Notes: generated from the letters alone by a model not told the origin. DNA of 64,000 nucleotides from Desulfotomaculum nigrificans DSM 574 (GCF_000189755.2 NZ_KI912183.1:1614257-1678256); one strand, 5' to 3'. Positions 33,149 to 42,874 are shown, numbered from the stretch's first letter. Made by a program: numbers and translations.

Positions 33149-34174
33149 TTACTTCAAATATTTTTGTTTATTCTCCTCGTGTTCTTTTAACGTCGTAGCA
33201 AAGGCATGGGAACCGTCCGGTTTGGCCACGTAATAAAGATATTTGGTGGATGAGGGATTCACCGCTGCTAACAAGGATTCCCTGCCGGGGCAGGCGATGG
33301 GCCCGGGGGGCAGGCCATTATATTTATAGGTATTATAAGGCGAATCAACTTCCAAGTCTTTATAATATATTTTCTCCCGGTGGCCACCCAGGGCATACTC
33401 AACGGTAGCATCAATCTGCAATTTCATGCCTTGCCGCAGGCGGTTATGGATCACACTGGAGATAAGCGGGCGGTCATAGTCTTTTTTAGCCTCTCTTTCG
33501 ATCATGGAAGCAATGGTCAGGGCCTGATGAACAGTTAAATTTAAGGCCTTAGCCTTTTCAGCAAATTGTATTTCCTTTAGCTGTTGGTCCATTCCCGCCA
33601 GCATGGCATTAATAATATCCTTTTCGGTGCTATCCAGACTAATGTTGTAGGTAGCCGGGAATAGGTAGCCCTCTAACCTCCTGGGGCCAGGGGGTAAATT
33701 CTTTAAAAAGGGATAGTTAAAATCCCCTTTGGCCAGTAAATCCTTAAACAATTGTTCTCTAATTAAACCCTTGTTGGCCAACACCCCGGTAATTTGCGCC
33801 AGGGTATAACCCTCCGGAATAGTAAAGCTTTTGGAAGCAGTTTTGCCATGTACCAGAATATGAATAATTTCCGGCGTTGACATTGACTCATTTAACAGGT
33901 AGTAGCCCGCCTTAAGTTGGTTATCCAAATTATAAAAGCGGGAGTAAAGGCGAAAAGCACGGGAACTACGGATAAGTCCCTGCTGTTTAAGTAAATCAGC
34001 CACCTGGCCGGTACTGCTGTGAGGGGGAACCCGCACCAGATTGTCCCGGGAATCGGCGGAGGGATTTACCGGGGATAACATTGACATGGCCACTTGTCTA
34101 ACTCCCAAAACAACTAATAAAAGTAGAAAAATAAGGATAAAGAATTTACTGTTTACTCGCCAGCCTTTAGCCAA
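33149..34174 (-). CDS. mltG: Endolytic murein transglycosylase MltG
   Basis: A 341-residue YceG-like protein: N-terminal membrane anchor (FFILIFLLLLVVLGV), a LysM-like segment, and the catalytic domain with IASMIEREAKKDYDRPLISS (catalytic Glu), QIDATVEYALGG and SPYNTYKYNGLPPGPI. It cleaves nascent glycan strands near the membrane. The start is probably the TTG at 34174, about ten bases after AGAGG; the GTG at 34183 sits only two bases from it. It is upstream of the U32 gene and about 90 bases downstream of the GTPase gene. Confidence 0.93.
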   Translation of the reverse strand: MAKGWRVNSKFFILIFLLLLVVLGVRQVAMSMLSPVNPSADSRDNLVRVPPHSSTGQVADLLKQQGLIRSSRAFRLYSRFYNLDNQLKAGYYLLNESMSTPEIIHILVHGKTASKSFTIPEGYTLAQITGVLANKGLIREQLFKDLLAKGDFNYPFLKNLPPGPRRLEGYLFPATYNISLDSTEKDIINAMLAGMDQQLKEIQFAEKAKALNLTVHQALTIASMIEREAKKDYDRPLISSVIHNRLRQGMKLQIDATVEYALGGHREKIYYKDLEVDSPYNTYKYNGLPPGPIACPGRESLLAAVNPSSTKYLYYVAKPDGSHAFATTLKEHEENKQKYLK

Positions 34175-34275
34175 ATTCGACACAACCTCTAAATAATTTC
34201 ACCCAATTATACCATTTATTTGTCCTAATGGACAACAAAAAGCACCCCTCGGCTGGAGAGATGCTATCGGTTGGC

Positions 34276-35016
34276 TTAATTTATTTTAATTGTGTTACTG
34301 TCCTCTACGGCCGTATCAAAAAGCAACAGCGGGTTGGCTAAACGGTTGACAACTTCATCTAATACCAAATTCATGTGCACACCTTTGGTTGCCACCACCG
34401 GGATGATCGGTTTGGTACGGTAAATGCGCTGTAAAAGTTTAATGGTGGTTGAGGTAACATCCCTGGGTGTTTCATCTATCTTGGTAACCACCAGAATGTC
34501 AGCTTCGTCAAGCAGAAAATTGCCGGGTTCCATGATTATTTCTCCCTTTAAGCCGGCGGGAATGACGGCAATTAAAACATCCGCCAACTTGCGGCATTCC
34601 TGAGCTTTATAACCATCGTTGATGCCCACAGCTTCCATTAATACCACGTCCGGCATGGTTGCAGTGGCGGGAATATCTTTTTGAGACAAATTACCCAGTT
34701 CAAGCACTGAACGCACTTTGTTTAACTCATCAAGAGCTTTGCGCGCATTTTCAATTAGTTTGTTTTTTTCTTTCAGTTGGTTAATAGCATTACGGATGAC
34801 CCGATCAATATCGGAAACAATGTCTTTGCCTGGTTCCGGTACGGCAATAGTTAAATAGTTTGGTTCTATGCCTTTATGCAGATAAGGTTTTTCATCCTGT
34901 ACGCCTGAGCCAATCGCCAGGGGTTGATAATTTCTATTCTTTAATCCCTTATACAATTCGCCCAAAATTGTTGATTTACCCCCATCATTTCTACCGCAGA
35001 TAACAATCTTTTTCAA
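34276..35016 (-). CDS. P-loop GTPase of unknown role
   Basis: About 246 residues from a TTG at 35016 behind AAGGAGGGGG; the frame continues upstream to 35085 but without a ribosome site. Walker A is GRNDGGKST at the very start, and a late ILVVTKIDETPRD fits a TKxD guanine-recognition motif. The fold order resembles HypB/UreG or CobW-type metal-chaperone GTPases, but the metal-binding His/Cys clusters of those families are absent. No membrane segment. Monocistronic. I cannot assign a pathway. Confidence 0.65.
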   Translation of the reverse strand: MKKIVICGRNDGGKSTILGELYKGLKNRNYQPLAIGSGVQDEKPYLHKGIEPNYLTIAVPEPGKDIVSDIDRVIRNAINQLKEKNKLIENARKALDELNKVRSVLELGNLSQKDIPATATMPDVVLMEAVGINDGYKAQECRKLADVLIAVIPAGLKGEIIMEPGNFLLDEADILVVTKIDETPRDVTSTTIKLLQRIYRTKPIIPVVATKGVHMNLVLDEVVNRLANPLLLFDTAVEDSNTIKIN

Positions 35017-35181
35017 TGGTCCCCCTCCTTGACCACTAGTATCCTTAGGTAAATTAATATGCCGGGGGAGATGAAAATTTTCCATTTATTTATAGATCAC
35101 CGGGATTTTACATCCCTGCTGTTTTAAATACATTTTCAAGTGTATAACTGTCTATACTAGATAAAAAGTGAGTATAATAAC

Positions 35182-35233
35182 TTGACATAGACTTTAAATT
35201 TAACTATATTTTAATGTATACTACCTTAGTATA
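35182..35233 (+). promoter_or_regulatory. Promoter and operator of the Rrf2 gene
   Basis: TTGACA (35182-35187) and TATATT (35205-35210) are 17 bp apart. TATACTA-CCT-TAGTATA (35217-35233) is a perfect 7-bp inverted repeat covering the expected transcription start, in the right place for autorepression by the Rrf2 protein downstream. Confidence 0.8.
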
Positions 35234-35259
35234 GTTTATCGGTCAAGAGGTAGAGAACA

Positions 35260-35667
35260 TTGCGATTAAACCAGGCTACAGACTATGCTTTTCGGGCAGT
35301 TTTATATTTGTCCCGGCTTCCCGCCGGGGAAGTGGTAGAAGCCAAGACCATAGCCGAGGATGAACAAATCCCCATTCGTTTTTTGTTAAAAATTCTGCGG
35401 TTACTGAGCCAGTCAGGCATAGTAGAATCTCTGCGCGGTGTAAGCGGCGGGTACAAGCTGGCTAAAAAACCAAAGGAAATTACCATAAAAGATGTGGTAG
35501 AAGCAGTGGAGGGGCCCATTGAGGTCAACCGGTGTTTAATACATCCCGCGGAATGTAATAAAAACGGAACAGGGTTTTGCCCACTGCACAAGGCTCTTTT
35601 TTCTATCCGCCAAGTTCTTAACCGGGAATTGGCCAGTTATGATTTTGAAACTTTAAGTAAGTCCTAA
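35260..35667 (+). CDS. Rrf2-family transcriptional regulator
   Basis: A 135-residue winged-helix regulator: LNQATDYAFRAVLYLSRLPA, then IPIRFLLKILRLLSQSGIVE and SLRGVSGGYKLAKKPKEIT. Three cysteines in NRCLIHPAECNKNGTGFCPL match the Fe-S ligand spacing of IscR/NsrR/RsrR proteins, so it probably senses redox, NO or iron-sulfur status. The TTG at 35260 follows AGAGGTAGAG. An operator palindrome overlaps its promoter. The regulon beyond itself is not visible. Confidence 0.88.
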   Translation: MRLNQATDYAFRAVLYLSRLPAGEVVEAKTIAEDEQIPIRFLLKILRLLSQSGIVESLRGVSGGYKLAKKPKEITIKDVVEAVEGPIEVNRCLIHPAECNKNGTGFCPLHKALFSIRQVLNRELASYDFETLSKS

Positions 35668-35676
35668 GCAAAACAG

Positions 35677-35727
35677 GCGGTTATGACCTTTACCTACTAA
35701 GTAAGGTCACAACCGCCCTTCTTTTAT
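35677..35727. terminator. Terminator after Rrf2 gene (usable by both strands)
   Basis: GGCGGTTATGACC and GGTCACAACCGCC form a 13-bp stem with one bulge, followed by CTTCTTTTAT. Confidence 0.75.
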
Positions 35728-35779
35728 CGTCAGCCTAACTGTTTAAACAGTTCAGAGTACTGCCATATATTGCCTCCGG

Positions 35780-37354
35780 TTAGGCCTTAAATACATTCAC
35801 TGTACTCTGCATTTCCTGGGCCAGCTGGGCTAAACTCTGACTGGAGGTAGCCAACTGTTGAATGGAGGCATTAATTTGATCAGTATTAGCCGCCAATTGT
35901 TGGGTGTTTTGGGTGGTGGTATAAATTCCCTTGGCGATTTCCTTAATCATATGGGACATTTCTACTACCTGATCGGTAATGGTACTGAGGGATAACCCGG
36001 CCTGGTTGACCATTTCCACCCCTTCATTAACTTCCCGCGCGCTTTCACCCATTTCTTGTACAGCATTAGTGGCCCGCCGTTGCACCCTTTGAATAAGGTT
36101 GGTGATATCCTCAGCGGCCCGGGCAGATTGCTCGGCTAATTTCCGAACCTCCTCTGCCACCACGGCAAATCCCCGACCGCTGTCCCCGGCCCGGGCTGCT
36201 TCGATGGCGGCGTTTAGAGCTAATAGATTGGTCTGCTCAGCGATATTTTTAATCACCTCAATAATTTGCCCAATACTCTGACACCTTTCGTTAAGAACAG
36301 TAATAGATTCTGCAGTACCCTGGACTGAGCTTTGAATGGATTGCATCTTAGCCACGGTTTGCTTGACCGCCTGGTTACCTTGTTGGGCATTATGCGCAAC
36401 CTTGTTCGCCTGTTCAACTGCATAACCGGCCGCCGTAGAACCCTGCTGGGCAGTGGCGGCCACCTGGGTTGTACTACCTGTTATTTCTTCCGCCATAGCA
36501 CCGATTTCCTCCGCTGCCGCGGCCATTTGTTGACTTTGCGAGGCCAGAGTAGAACTGCATTCTGTTATCTGGGTCACCATCTTATGCAGGGAATTGGCCA
36601 TCTGATTAAAACCGTCCGCCAATTGGGCCAGTTCATCGGTGCCTTTAACTGTAACCTGGCAATTAAGATTGCCTCCGGCCATGGACTGTACCCCCCGGAG
36701 CAGTTCCTGTACCGGACTTAATATGATTCTTCCTACCAGCAGCCGTACCAACAAGCCCACTACTATGGTCACCAGCAGGGATATTAAAATGAGATTTAAG
36801 AAATCCCGGTTAAGGTCCTGCACAAATTTATCCTGGGGGACACCTACATAGAAAATACCAATGGTTTTGTCGGCGGCGTCTTTAATCGGTTTATACGCCG
36901 TTTGATATGGCTTATCCACCACCACTGCTTCTCCGATATAAGTCTGTCCCTGTTCCAAAACCACCTTTTTTACTTTATCCGATACCTTAGTGCCCACGGC
37001 CCGGTCGCCGTTATCATTTTTCACGTTGGTGGATACCCTGGTGTCACCCAGAAAAATTGTACAAGTATCCTTGGTTAGACTGGCAATATAGTCAACTGCT
37101 TCGTAATTCCCATTGATTAAATGATCTCCCTTATACAGCTTGCCCTCCTTAACCTGCCAGGGACCAGGGTACATGGCATTAATAATGGCCTCACCGGTTA
37201 GTAAATCGCTGTTCACTTTGTTTTCAGCGGCATGGGTTAAGGCAGATTTCGTATTAAAATATGCGATGACAATTAAGACACTTGCTAAAAGCAGGAGAGA
37301 ACCCATCACAACAACAGCCAGTTGTCTTTTAACAGAATTTTTAAACAAATACAT
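35780..37354 (-). CDS. Methyl-accepting chemotaxis protein
   Basis: A 524-residue chemoreceptor. A first membrane helix (residues about 12-32), a single Cache-type extracellular sensor (about 35-190; [31 protein letters not shown]), a second membrane helix ([20 protein letters not shown]), HAMP, and the cytoplasmic signalling hairpin with the conserved tip [20 protein letters not shown] and [20 protein letters not shown]. The Cache domain resembles those sensing small carboxylates; ligand not determinable. Next to the lactate-oxidation operon, which might suggest an organic-acid attractant (inference). Confidence 0.95.
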   Translation of the reverse strand: MYLFKNSVKRQLAVVVMGSLLLLASVLIVIAYFNTKSALTHAAENKVNSDLLTGEAIINAMYPGPWQVKEGKLYKGDHLINGNYEAVDYIASLTKDTCTIFLGDTRVSTNVKNDNGDRAVGTKVSDKVKKVVLEQGQTYIGEAVVVDKPYQTAYKPIKDAADKTIGIFYVGVPQDKFVQDLNRDFLNLILISLLVTIVVGLLVRLLVGRIILSPVQELLRGVQSMAGGNLNCQVTVKGTDELAQLADGFNQMANSLHKMVTQITECSSTLASQSQQMAAAAEEIGAMAEEITGSTTQVAATAQQGSTAAGYAVEQANKVAHNAQQGNQAVKQTVAKMQSIQSSVQGTAESITVLNERCQSIGQIIEVIKNIAEQTNLLALNAAIEAARAGDSGRGFAVVAEEVRKLAEQSARAAEDITNLIQRVQRRATNAVQEMGESAREVNEGVEMVNQAGLSLSTITDQVVEMSHMIKEIAKGIYTTTQNTQQLAANTDQINASIQQLATSSQSLAQLAQEMQSTVNVFKA

Positions 37355-37471
37355 CCCCCACTTTTTAAAAAAATTTAAAGATGTTGGTCGTAATAATTTC
37401 CCTACTTTTCCTCAAATTCCTGCATACTTTATATTTATTTGGTATGACAGGCTAAAAATGTCTGGGCATAA

Positions 37472-37498
37472 AAAAAGGGTGGAAATAATAATCCACCC
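37472..37498 (-). terminator. Terminator of the etfB-etfA-glcD operon
   Basis: Minus strand: GGGTGGA-TTATTAT-TTCCACCC followed by TTTTTTATG. Confidence 0.8.
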
Positions 37499-37514
37499 GA
37501 TAAGACTTGTTAAC

Positions 37515-38927
37515 TTATTCTAACACCAGCACTTTGCCAGGGTTCATGATACCATTGGGGTCCAGGGCCTTTTTAATGGCTCTCAGCACACTCAACTGAG
37601 CATCAGTCATATGTTTATTCATGGCCTCAGCCCGCTTGGCGCCGATGCCGTGCTCACCGGACAGGTTACCGCCCAGGGCATAAACTTCTTCATAAAGCTC
37701 GCCCAGCACGTTGTCTTTTAATTCGTGCCATTCCTCCTCACTGCGTCCTTCCCGCATAACGGTGGCGTGGATGTTACCGTCACCGGCATGCCCGCAGCTG
37801 GGAATCTTGCAATTGTATTTCTTGGCGATACGTTCAATGGCCTCCAGGCACTTGGGAATATTGGAAACCGGCACCACAATATCCTCCATGCAGTACACCG
37901 GGCTGATCATGCGGATTGCTTCCGCGTAGCACTTACGGGCTTTCCAGATGCGTTCCTGGGTAGACATATTGTCGGCCACAAACACTTCCAGAGCGCCGTT
38001 TTCTAAACACAGTTTACCAATTGTTTCATAGTCGTCCTGTACCTGGGTTTCCGAAGTACCGTCAATTTCACAAATGATATAAGCACCGGCATCACTGTAA
38101 GGCAGTTTCTTGTTTAAATACATTTCTGCCGATTTAATGGACAGGCTGTCCATGAACTCAAGACAGGTGGGAATAATACCGGCGGTCATTATTTTAGGTA
38201 CAACTTTAATGGCGGTTTGCATATCAGCGAAGGGAATCAACAGGTCGGCCACATATTTGGGTAGGGGCATCAGTTTCAACCAAATTTTAGTGACAATACC
38301 CAGTGTTCCCTCCGAGCCAACCATCAAATGAATAATGTCATAACCCGTAACGTCCTTCACGTTCTTGCCACCAAAGGTAACAATATCACCGTTGGGCATA
38401 ACGATTTCCAACCCGTAGATGTGACGGCTGGTAACACCGTATTTAACCGCCTTGTTACCACCGGCGTTAGTGGCTACGTTACCGCCGATAAAGGAGCTGT
38501 CAGCCGAGCAGGGGTCACCGGCATAGAGCAGGCCATTGGCCTTGGCGGTTTTTTGTACTTCGCCGGTGGTAACACCGGGCTGTACCACCATAAACAGGTT
38601 CTCGGTATCCAGTTCCAGAATCTTGTTCATCTTTTCCATACTTACCACAATACCGCCGTTTAAGGGCACAGCACCGGCGGCTAGACCGGTACCGGCACCC
38701 CTGGGCACAATGGGGATCAATTCACGGTTGGCCAGTTTAACTATCTGGGAAACCTGCTCAGCGGTCTCTGGCTTAACCACCACCTCAGGCATTTTCTCCC
38801 ATAACTTGTCAGACACTTCGTCCCGGGAGTACATCTCCATTTTTTCTTCATCGTATAGCACGTTGGCTTGGCCAACGATGGCTTTCAATTCTTCCACAAT
38901 TTGATCGGTAACTTTGTTGAATTGCAT
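37515..38927 (-). CDS. FAD-binding D-lactate/glycolate dehydrogenase subunit (GlcD/LctD type)
   Basis: A 470-residue FAD-linked oxidase: N-terminal FAD-binding PCMH domain with PIVPRGAGTGLAAGAVPLNG and GNVATNAGGNKAVKYGVTSR, and a C-terminal domain with PSCGHAGDGNIHATVMREG and GNLSGEHGIGAKRAEAMNKH. In anaerobes such as Acetobacterium woodii an LctD-like enzyme works with EtfAB (LctBC) for electron-bifurcating lactate oxidation with NAD and ferredoxin. The etfB-etfA-glcD order here is the same. The ATG at 38927 is eight bases after AAGGGGGG. Glycolate or another 2-hydroxyacid is the main alternative substrate. Confidence 0.92.
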   Translation of the reverse strand: MQFNKVTDQIVEELKAIVGQANVLYDEEKMEMYSRDEVSDKLWEKMPEVVVKPETAEQVSQIVKLANRELIPIVPRGAGTGLAAGAVPLNGGIVVSMEKMNKILELDTENLFMVVQPGVTTGEVQKTAKANGLLYAGDPCSADSSFIGGNVATNAGGNKAVKYGVTSRHIYGLEIVMPNGDIVTFGGKNVKDVTGYDIIHLMVGSEGTLGIVTKIWLKLMPLPKYVADLLIPFADMQTAIKVVPKIMTAGIIPTCLEFMDSLSIKSAEMYLNKKLPYSDAGAYIICEIDGTSETQVQDDYETIGKLCLENGALEVFVADNMSTQERIWKARKCYAEAIRMISPVYCMEDIVVPVSNIPKCLEAIERIAKKYNCKIPSCGHAGDGNIHATVMREGRSEEEWHELKDNVLGELYEEVYALGGNLSGEHGIGAKRAEAMNKHMTDAQLSVLRAIKKALDPNGIMNPGKVLVLE

Positions 38928-38941
38928 CACTTATTCCCCCC

Positions 38942-39958
38942 TTAAGCAGTGGCTTTTATTTTCTTGATGGCTTCGATGAGCATGGGCACAACTTCAAAGA
39001 CATCTCCCACAATACCGAAGTCCGCCACCTTAAAGATTTGGGCTTCGGGGTCTTTATTTACAGCCACGATAATATCGGAAGTTTGCATACCGGCCATATG
39101 CTGAATTTTGCCGGACAGACCCAGGGCAATATACAACTTGGGAGACACAGTTTTACCGGAGAGGCCAATTTGGTGGGGATAAGTGGTCCAGCCCAGTTCT
39201 ACCACGTCACGGGTGGCACCCACACCGGCACCCAGCAGGCGAGCCAGTTCCTCTACCAGTTTAAAGCCCTCGGCACTCTTCATACCTTTACCGCCAGATA
39301 CGATAATGTCGGCATCCTCAATACTAACTTCCTGGGTGGTATCTTTGATGTACTCAAGGAATTTCTCCGGGGTGATAAACAGCGCCCCGTCATATTCTTT
39401 AATAATGATTTCACCGGTACGACTGGGGTCAGCCGGTGCAGGTTTAGCCGACTTGGGACGTACGGTGGCCATTTGCGGGCGGTGGTTGGGAGTTTTAATG
39501 GTGGCCATAATATTACCACCAATGGCCGGACGGGTTTGCAACAAAAGCCTGGTCTCAGGATCTATGGTTAATTCAGTGCAATCCGCTGTCAAACCGGTGT
39601 TGATTTGGGCAGCCACCAGGGGCATTACGGTACGACCGGTGGTGGTAGCAGCGGCAACCACAATTTCAGGTTTTTCTTCGTTAATTACTTGGCAAATGGC
39701 ATTGCGATAGGGTCGGGGTAAAAAGTTTTTCAGGGCTGAGTTTTGCACAAAGAATACCTTATCGGCGCCGCGATGAATAACTTCCTCCAGATTTGCTATC
39801 TGATCACCCAGTAAAACGCAACTCAACTGGCAACCCAGGGCATCGGCCAAAGCACGACCCCGAGTGAGTAATTCAAAGGTTACGGAGTGGACCTTGCCTT
39901 CTCTTTGTTCACCAAGCACTAAAACGCCTTTGTAGCTGGAAATATCAATGGCAGACAT
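38942..39958 (-). CDS. etfA: Electron transfer flavoprotein alpha subunit
   Basis: A 338-residue EtfA with the FAD-binding C-terminal domain: VSGGKGMKSAEGFKLVEELA, LGAGVGATRDVVELGWTTYP, HQIGLSGKTVSPKLYIALGL, SGKIQHMAGMQTSDIIVAVN. The N-terminal part lacks the ferredoxin-like cysteine extension seen in some bifurcating lactate dehydrogenase EtfA subunits. With EtfB it shuttles electrons from the FAD-linked dehydrogenase. The ATG at 39958 follows GGGGGAA. It is 14 bases upstream of glcD and 16 after etfB. Confidence 0.95.
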   Translation of the reverse strand: MSAIDISSYKGVLVLGEQREGKVHSVTFELLTRGRALADALGCQLSCVLLGDQIANLEEVIHRGADKVFFVQNSALKNFLPRPYRNAICQVINEEKPEIVVAAATTTGRTVMPLVAAQINTGLTADCTELTIDPETRLLLQTRPAIGGNIMATIKTPNHRPQMATVRPKSAKPAPADPSRTGEIIIKEYDGALFITPEKFLEYIKDTTQEVSIEDADIIVSGGKGMKSAEGFKLVEELARLLGAGVGATRDVVELGWTTYPHQIGLSGKTVSPKLYIALGLSGKIQHMAGMQTSDIIVAVNKDPEAQIFKVADFGIVGDVFEVVPMLIEAIKKIKATA

Positions 39959-39974
39959 TAACAGTTCCCCCTTC

Positions 39975-40763
39975 CTATAAAGCTTCTTTTTCGGTGAGGA
40001 ACTTAATTAGTTCATCCACCGGTTTGGTTGAGCCGTCAGCTTTTTTCATAATAGTATCGCGGGAAAGTTTGGGACTGAATACCTTAACCACCCTGGTGGG
40101 GGAACCGCCCAGACCTAATTCACTCTTATCTACACCCAGTTCCTCGGGACCCCAGACAGGAATGGTCACCTGCTTGGCTCTTAACTTACCGTTCAAGGTG
40201 GGGAAACCTGGTTCATTGATGTCTTTATTCACAGTAACCAAAACCGGGAAAGGCACCTCTACACGTTCAAAGCCACCCTCCACGGTACGTTTTACTACAA
40301 CCCCGTCCTCCTTAACCTCCAGGGCGGAGACATAAGTTTGCACCGGAATGTCCAAATTATTGGCAATCATAGCACCGGTCTGGCCGGTTTCACCATCAGT
40401 GGCACGCTCGCCGCAAATTACCAGATCAACGGGACCCAGTTTTTTAATGGCAGCTGCCAAGGCTTTGGCCGTAGCGATGGTATCTGACCCGGCAAAGGCC
40501 CTACCGGAAAGCAGTACTCCGGCATCGGCACCCATGGCCACCGCTTCTTTTAAGGCTTTCATAGCTGACTCGGGGCCCATGCTAATGGCGGTGAGTTTTA
40601 CATCATCCCGGGAATTTTTGATCCGGACTGCTTCAGCCAAAGCGTTTTCGTCCAGCGGGTTAATAATGGTATCTTTCCCACTGCGAATCATTACACCAGT
40701 CTCGGGATCCATTTTGACGTTGTCTGTGCCGGGAACTTGTTTGATAAGCACAACAATGTTCAA
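39975..40763 (-). CDS. etfB: Electron transfer flavoprotein beta subunit
   Basis: A 262-residue EtfB: MNIVVLIKQVPGTDNVKMDP, INPLDENALAEAVRIK, LVICGERATDGETGQTGAMI and a final NEPGFPTLNGKLRAKQ. It binds the second flavin or AMP. The start is a TTG at 40763 behind AGGAGGTGC; no ATG is in a suitable place. First gene of the operon, with two possible GntR-type operators in its leader. Confidence 0.95.
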   Translation of the reverse strand: MNIVVLIKQVPGTDNVKMDPETGVMIRSGKDTIINPLDENALAEAVRIKNSRDDVKLTAISMGPESAMKALKEAVAMGADAGVLLSGRAFAGSDTIATAKALAAAIKKLGPVDLVICGERATDGETGQTGAMIANNLDIPVQTYVSALEVKEDGVVVKRTVEGGFERVEVPFPVLVTVNKDINEPGFPTLNGKLRAKQVTIPVWGPEELGVDKSELGLGGSPTRVVKVFSPKLSRDTIMKKADGSTKPVDELIKFLTEKEAL

Positions 40764-40800
40764 AACTCTTGCACCTCCTGATTTGCATTACCTTATTTAG

Positions 40801-40858
40801 TTGTATGACCAGCTGAAAATCAGCAGTTCCAATGTCAAGAGGCCTAATGGTATGACCA
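40801..40858. promoter_or_regulatory. Candidate GntR/FadR-type operators upstream of etfB
   Basis: TGGT-ATG-ACCA at 40848-40858 is a perfect inverted repeat of the TGGTNNNACCA kind bound by FadR/LldR-subfamily GntR regulators. TTGT-ATG-ACCA at 40801-40811 is the same with one change. They lie 47 bp apart, within 100 bp of the etfB start. A lactate-responsive LldR-like repressor would fit the operon content but no such gene is in the window. Confidence 0.5.
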
Positions 40859-41026
40859 CGACCTCGGCACGGAACCCTATGAGGCAATTCCTAAAACGCT
40901 CTGCAAAACCATTTTTTATAAAAGTATAGCAAAAGTTTACACTAAGAGCAATAATTTTTAAAACATTCTGCCAAAAATATTATTTATAAAGGTTATGTGC
41001 AATGAATTGTTATAAAAGCGAATACA

Positions 41027-42409
41027 TTACTCATTTAAATCTTGATTGCTTAAAATAGCTCCCGGCTCCGCCATACCCTCGGAAATTATTTCATTCCTGG
41101 CTTTATATATACTTGAAGGCAGTTTTTCGGTTTTAATTACCCGGCCATCCTGCATGACCACTCTTTCCGCGGCTACCCGATAACCGGGCATCCCCTTTTG
41201 CTTAACCACCCGATCCCCCGCTTTGATGCTGTAATCCTTTTCAATAACCGTTTCCGGATTATAAGTTTCTTCTATCCAACTGCGCACCACCACTTCCCTT
41301 TTATACCGGGAATTACCAAAAATTTTAATATAGAGAGTGTTGTCTGCTACGTAGGACTGAATGTACAGCCAGTAATCGGTGTTGTTTCTAAATTTAAAAT
41401 CTACGGCATCAAATACCACCGTAGCATCCCGACCAATGGGTACATATTGGATGGGAATTGAATGATTGGTCCGCTCAACTATCTCCAGGTTGGATAACAA
41501 CACAGCATTATAGAGGGTGGTAGAAACTTGGCAGACACCACCCCCAAAATCATCCACCAGTTCATTATTAATGATGACCGGGGCTGATTTATAGCCCGCC
41601 TCTGTGCTCCTGGGTCCCACCACATCATTAAAGGAAACCACCTCATGGGGACTTATGGTGAGCCCATCCAGCGCCGCAGCAGCCACACTGATGTTATATG
41701 TCCGGTTGACCATATTGGGATCAAAATGGGTGGAGTAGGACCCCAGTAAAGTGTCCACCCCCATGGCTTTAACTTCCTCGGTTGAATGACCGGGAGCCAC
41801 CTCAATTAACTTTAGTTCAATGGGTTCCCGGTTACCTTGGAGCAAGTTATGGATTAGGTCCTGGCGCAATTTATCCACGTCCACCAGGCGACCGGCATGA
41901 CCGGGTGAAACTTCCACTGAATCATCCGCATTAATAACTAAACCGGCATCCCGGGGGGGAAGGATAATTGCTTCGGTGGCCTCCGCCACCACCTGTTCCA
42001 ACAGGTTGGTGTCTATATATATTTGTGGTTTAAGATGGATACCCCGATGAGCCTGTCTGCGTTCTACAAATTTCTGCCAGGGGGAACCGTACCGGCCGAT
42101 ATCCATGGCCCGCTGCACCTCTGCCCGGGCATCCAGCTTTAGGCCAATCCGTTTTAGCGGCAGCGTCCATTGCATATCTTGATATTTAAGGGTTACCGGT
42201 TGACTAAGCCGATTTTGCAGTTGTTGAACGGCTCTTAGGGCCTGGTGTCGGTCCATATTGGACAAATTTAGATCCATCAAGTACACGCCGGGTAAGATTT
42301 TATTGGCGGGGCCGAAACTCATATTTAAGATTAGGTAAGATACCAGGATAACCAGGGTAACCAGGGGTAAAATGAAAAATGTGTGTTTTTTAAATCTGTG
42401 TTTGGTCAT
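41027..42409 (-). CDS. VanW-family protein with G5 domain
   Basis: A 460-residue protein with an N-terminal membrane anchor (FFILPLVTLVILVSYLILNM), two YoaR-like peptidoglycan-binding repeats, and the VanW core: NISVAAAALDGLTISPHEVV, GGGVCQVSTTLYNAVLLSN, RTNHSIPIQYVPIGRDATVV. A G5-like C-terminal domain follows (EETYNPETVIEKDYSIKAGD). It lies outside the membrane and probably binds cell wall. VanW-family proteins are widespread in Firmicutes and are not in themselves evidence of vancomycin resistance. The ATG at 42409 follows GGAGGGG. Monocistronic. Confidence 0.9.
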   Translation of the reverse strand: MTKHRFKKHTFFILPLVTLVILVSYLILNMSFGPANKILPGVYLMDLNLSNMDRHQALRAVQQLQNRLSQPVTLKYQDMQWTLPLKRIGLKLDARAEVQRAMDIGRYGSPWQKFVERRQAHRGIHLKPQIYIDTNLLEQVVAEATEAIILPPRDAGLVINADDSVEVSPGHAGRLVDVDKLRQDLIHNLLQGNREPIELKLIEVAPGHSTEEVKAMGVDTLLGSYSTHFDPNMVNRTYNISVAAAALDGLTISPHEVVSFNDVVGPRSTEAGYKSAPVIINNELVDDFGGGVCQVSTTLYNAVLLSNLEIVERTNHSIPIQYVPIGRDATVVFDAVDFKFRNNTDYWLYIQSYVADNTLYIKIFGNSRYKREVVVRSWIEETYNPETVIEKDYSIKAGDRVVKQKGMPGYRVAAERVVMQDGRVIKTEKLPSSIYKARNEIISEGMAEPGAILSNQDLNE

Positions 42410-42482
42410 GTCTACCCCTCCCTGGTAAAGATTATCTAGGTATATCTTACTAGGGACGAGCCATCTCTATTCCAATTAAAAA

Positions 42483-42508
42483 AAAACCGGACCTATTGTC
42501 CGGTTTCT
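42483..42508 (-). terminator. Terminator of the DUF1292 gene
   Basis: Minus strand: AAACCGGAC-AATAG-GTCCGGTTT followed by TTTTTTAAT, 12 bases after the stop. Confidence 0.85.
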
Positions 42509-42519
42509 GACCTCTTTAC

Positions 42520-42789
42520 TTAAGCGTCTTCGCCTTCCTCGGCTAACACCATTTCTTCCCAAGCATCGGCAACCTTTTCCCATTCTTCGTCATCTTCAAT
42601 GTCTACTAAGATTTCGTTGCCGTCTTCGTCTTTAGCAAACTTCAGGATCACTGCTTCATCAGATTCTTCTTCCACTGGCAGTAAAATTGCGTATTCAGAG
42701 CCTTCTACCTCTATAACGTCTATTACGTTAAAATCGTGTTCTGCTCCATCTTCATCAATTAGAGTGACTACTTCATCTTGTTCTGCCAC
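42520..42789 (-). CDS. DUF1292 (YrzB-like) protein
   Basis: An 89-residue, very acidic protein: EVVTLIDEDGAEHDFNVIDV, EYAILLPVEEESDEAVILKF, WEKVADAWEEMV near the end. It matches the DUF1292 family that accompanies ruvX/yrrK and ireB in Firmicutes. The start is the GTG at 42789, eight bases after GAGGTG; the frame extends to 42843 but without a ribosome site. Function unknown. Confidence 0.88.
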   Translation of the reverse strand: MAEQDEVVTLIDEDGAEHDFNVIDVIEVEGSEYAILLPVEEESDEAVILKFAKDEDGNEILVDIEDDEEWEKVADAWEEMVLAEEGEDA

Positions 42790-42874
42790 TATTTGACACC
42801 TCTTTCCAAAAGATTGTCTGTATTGTATACCAAAAAAAACCATCTGTCAAGAAAATAGCTTTTAGAAGCTTCCT

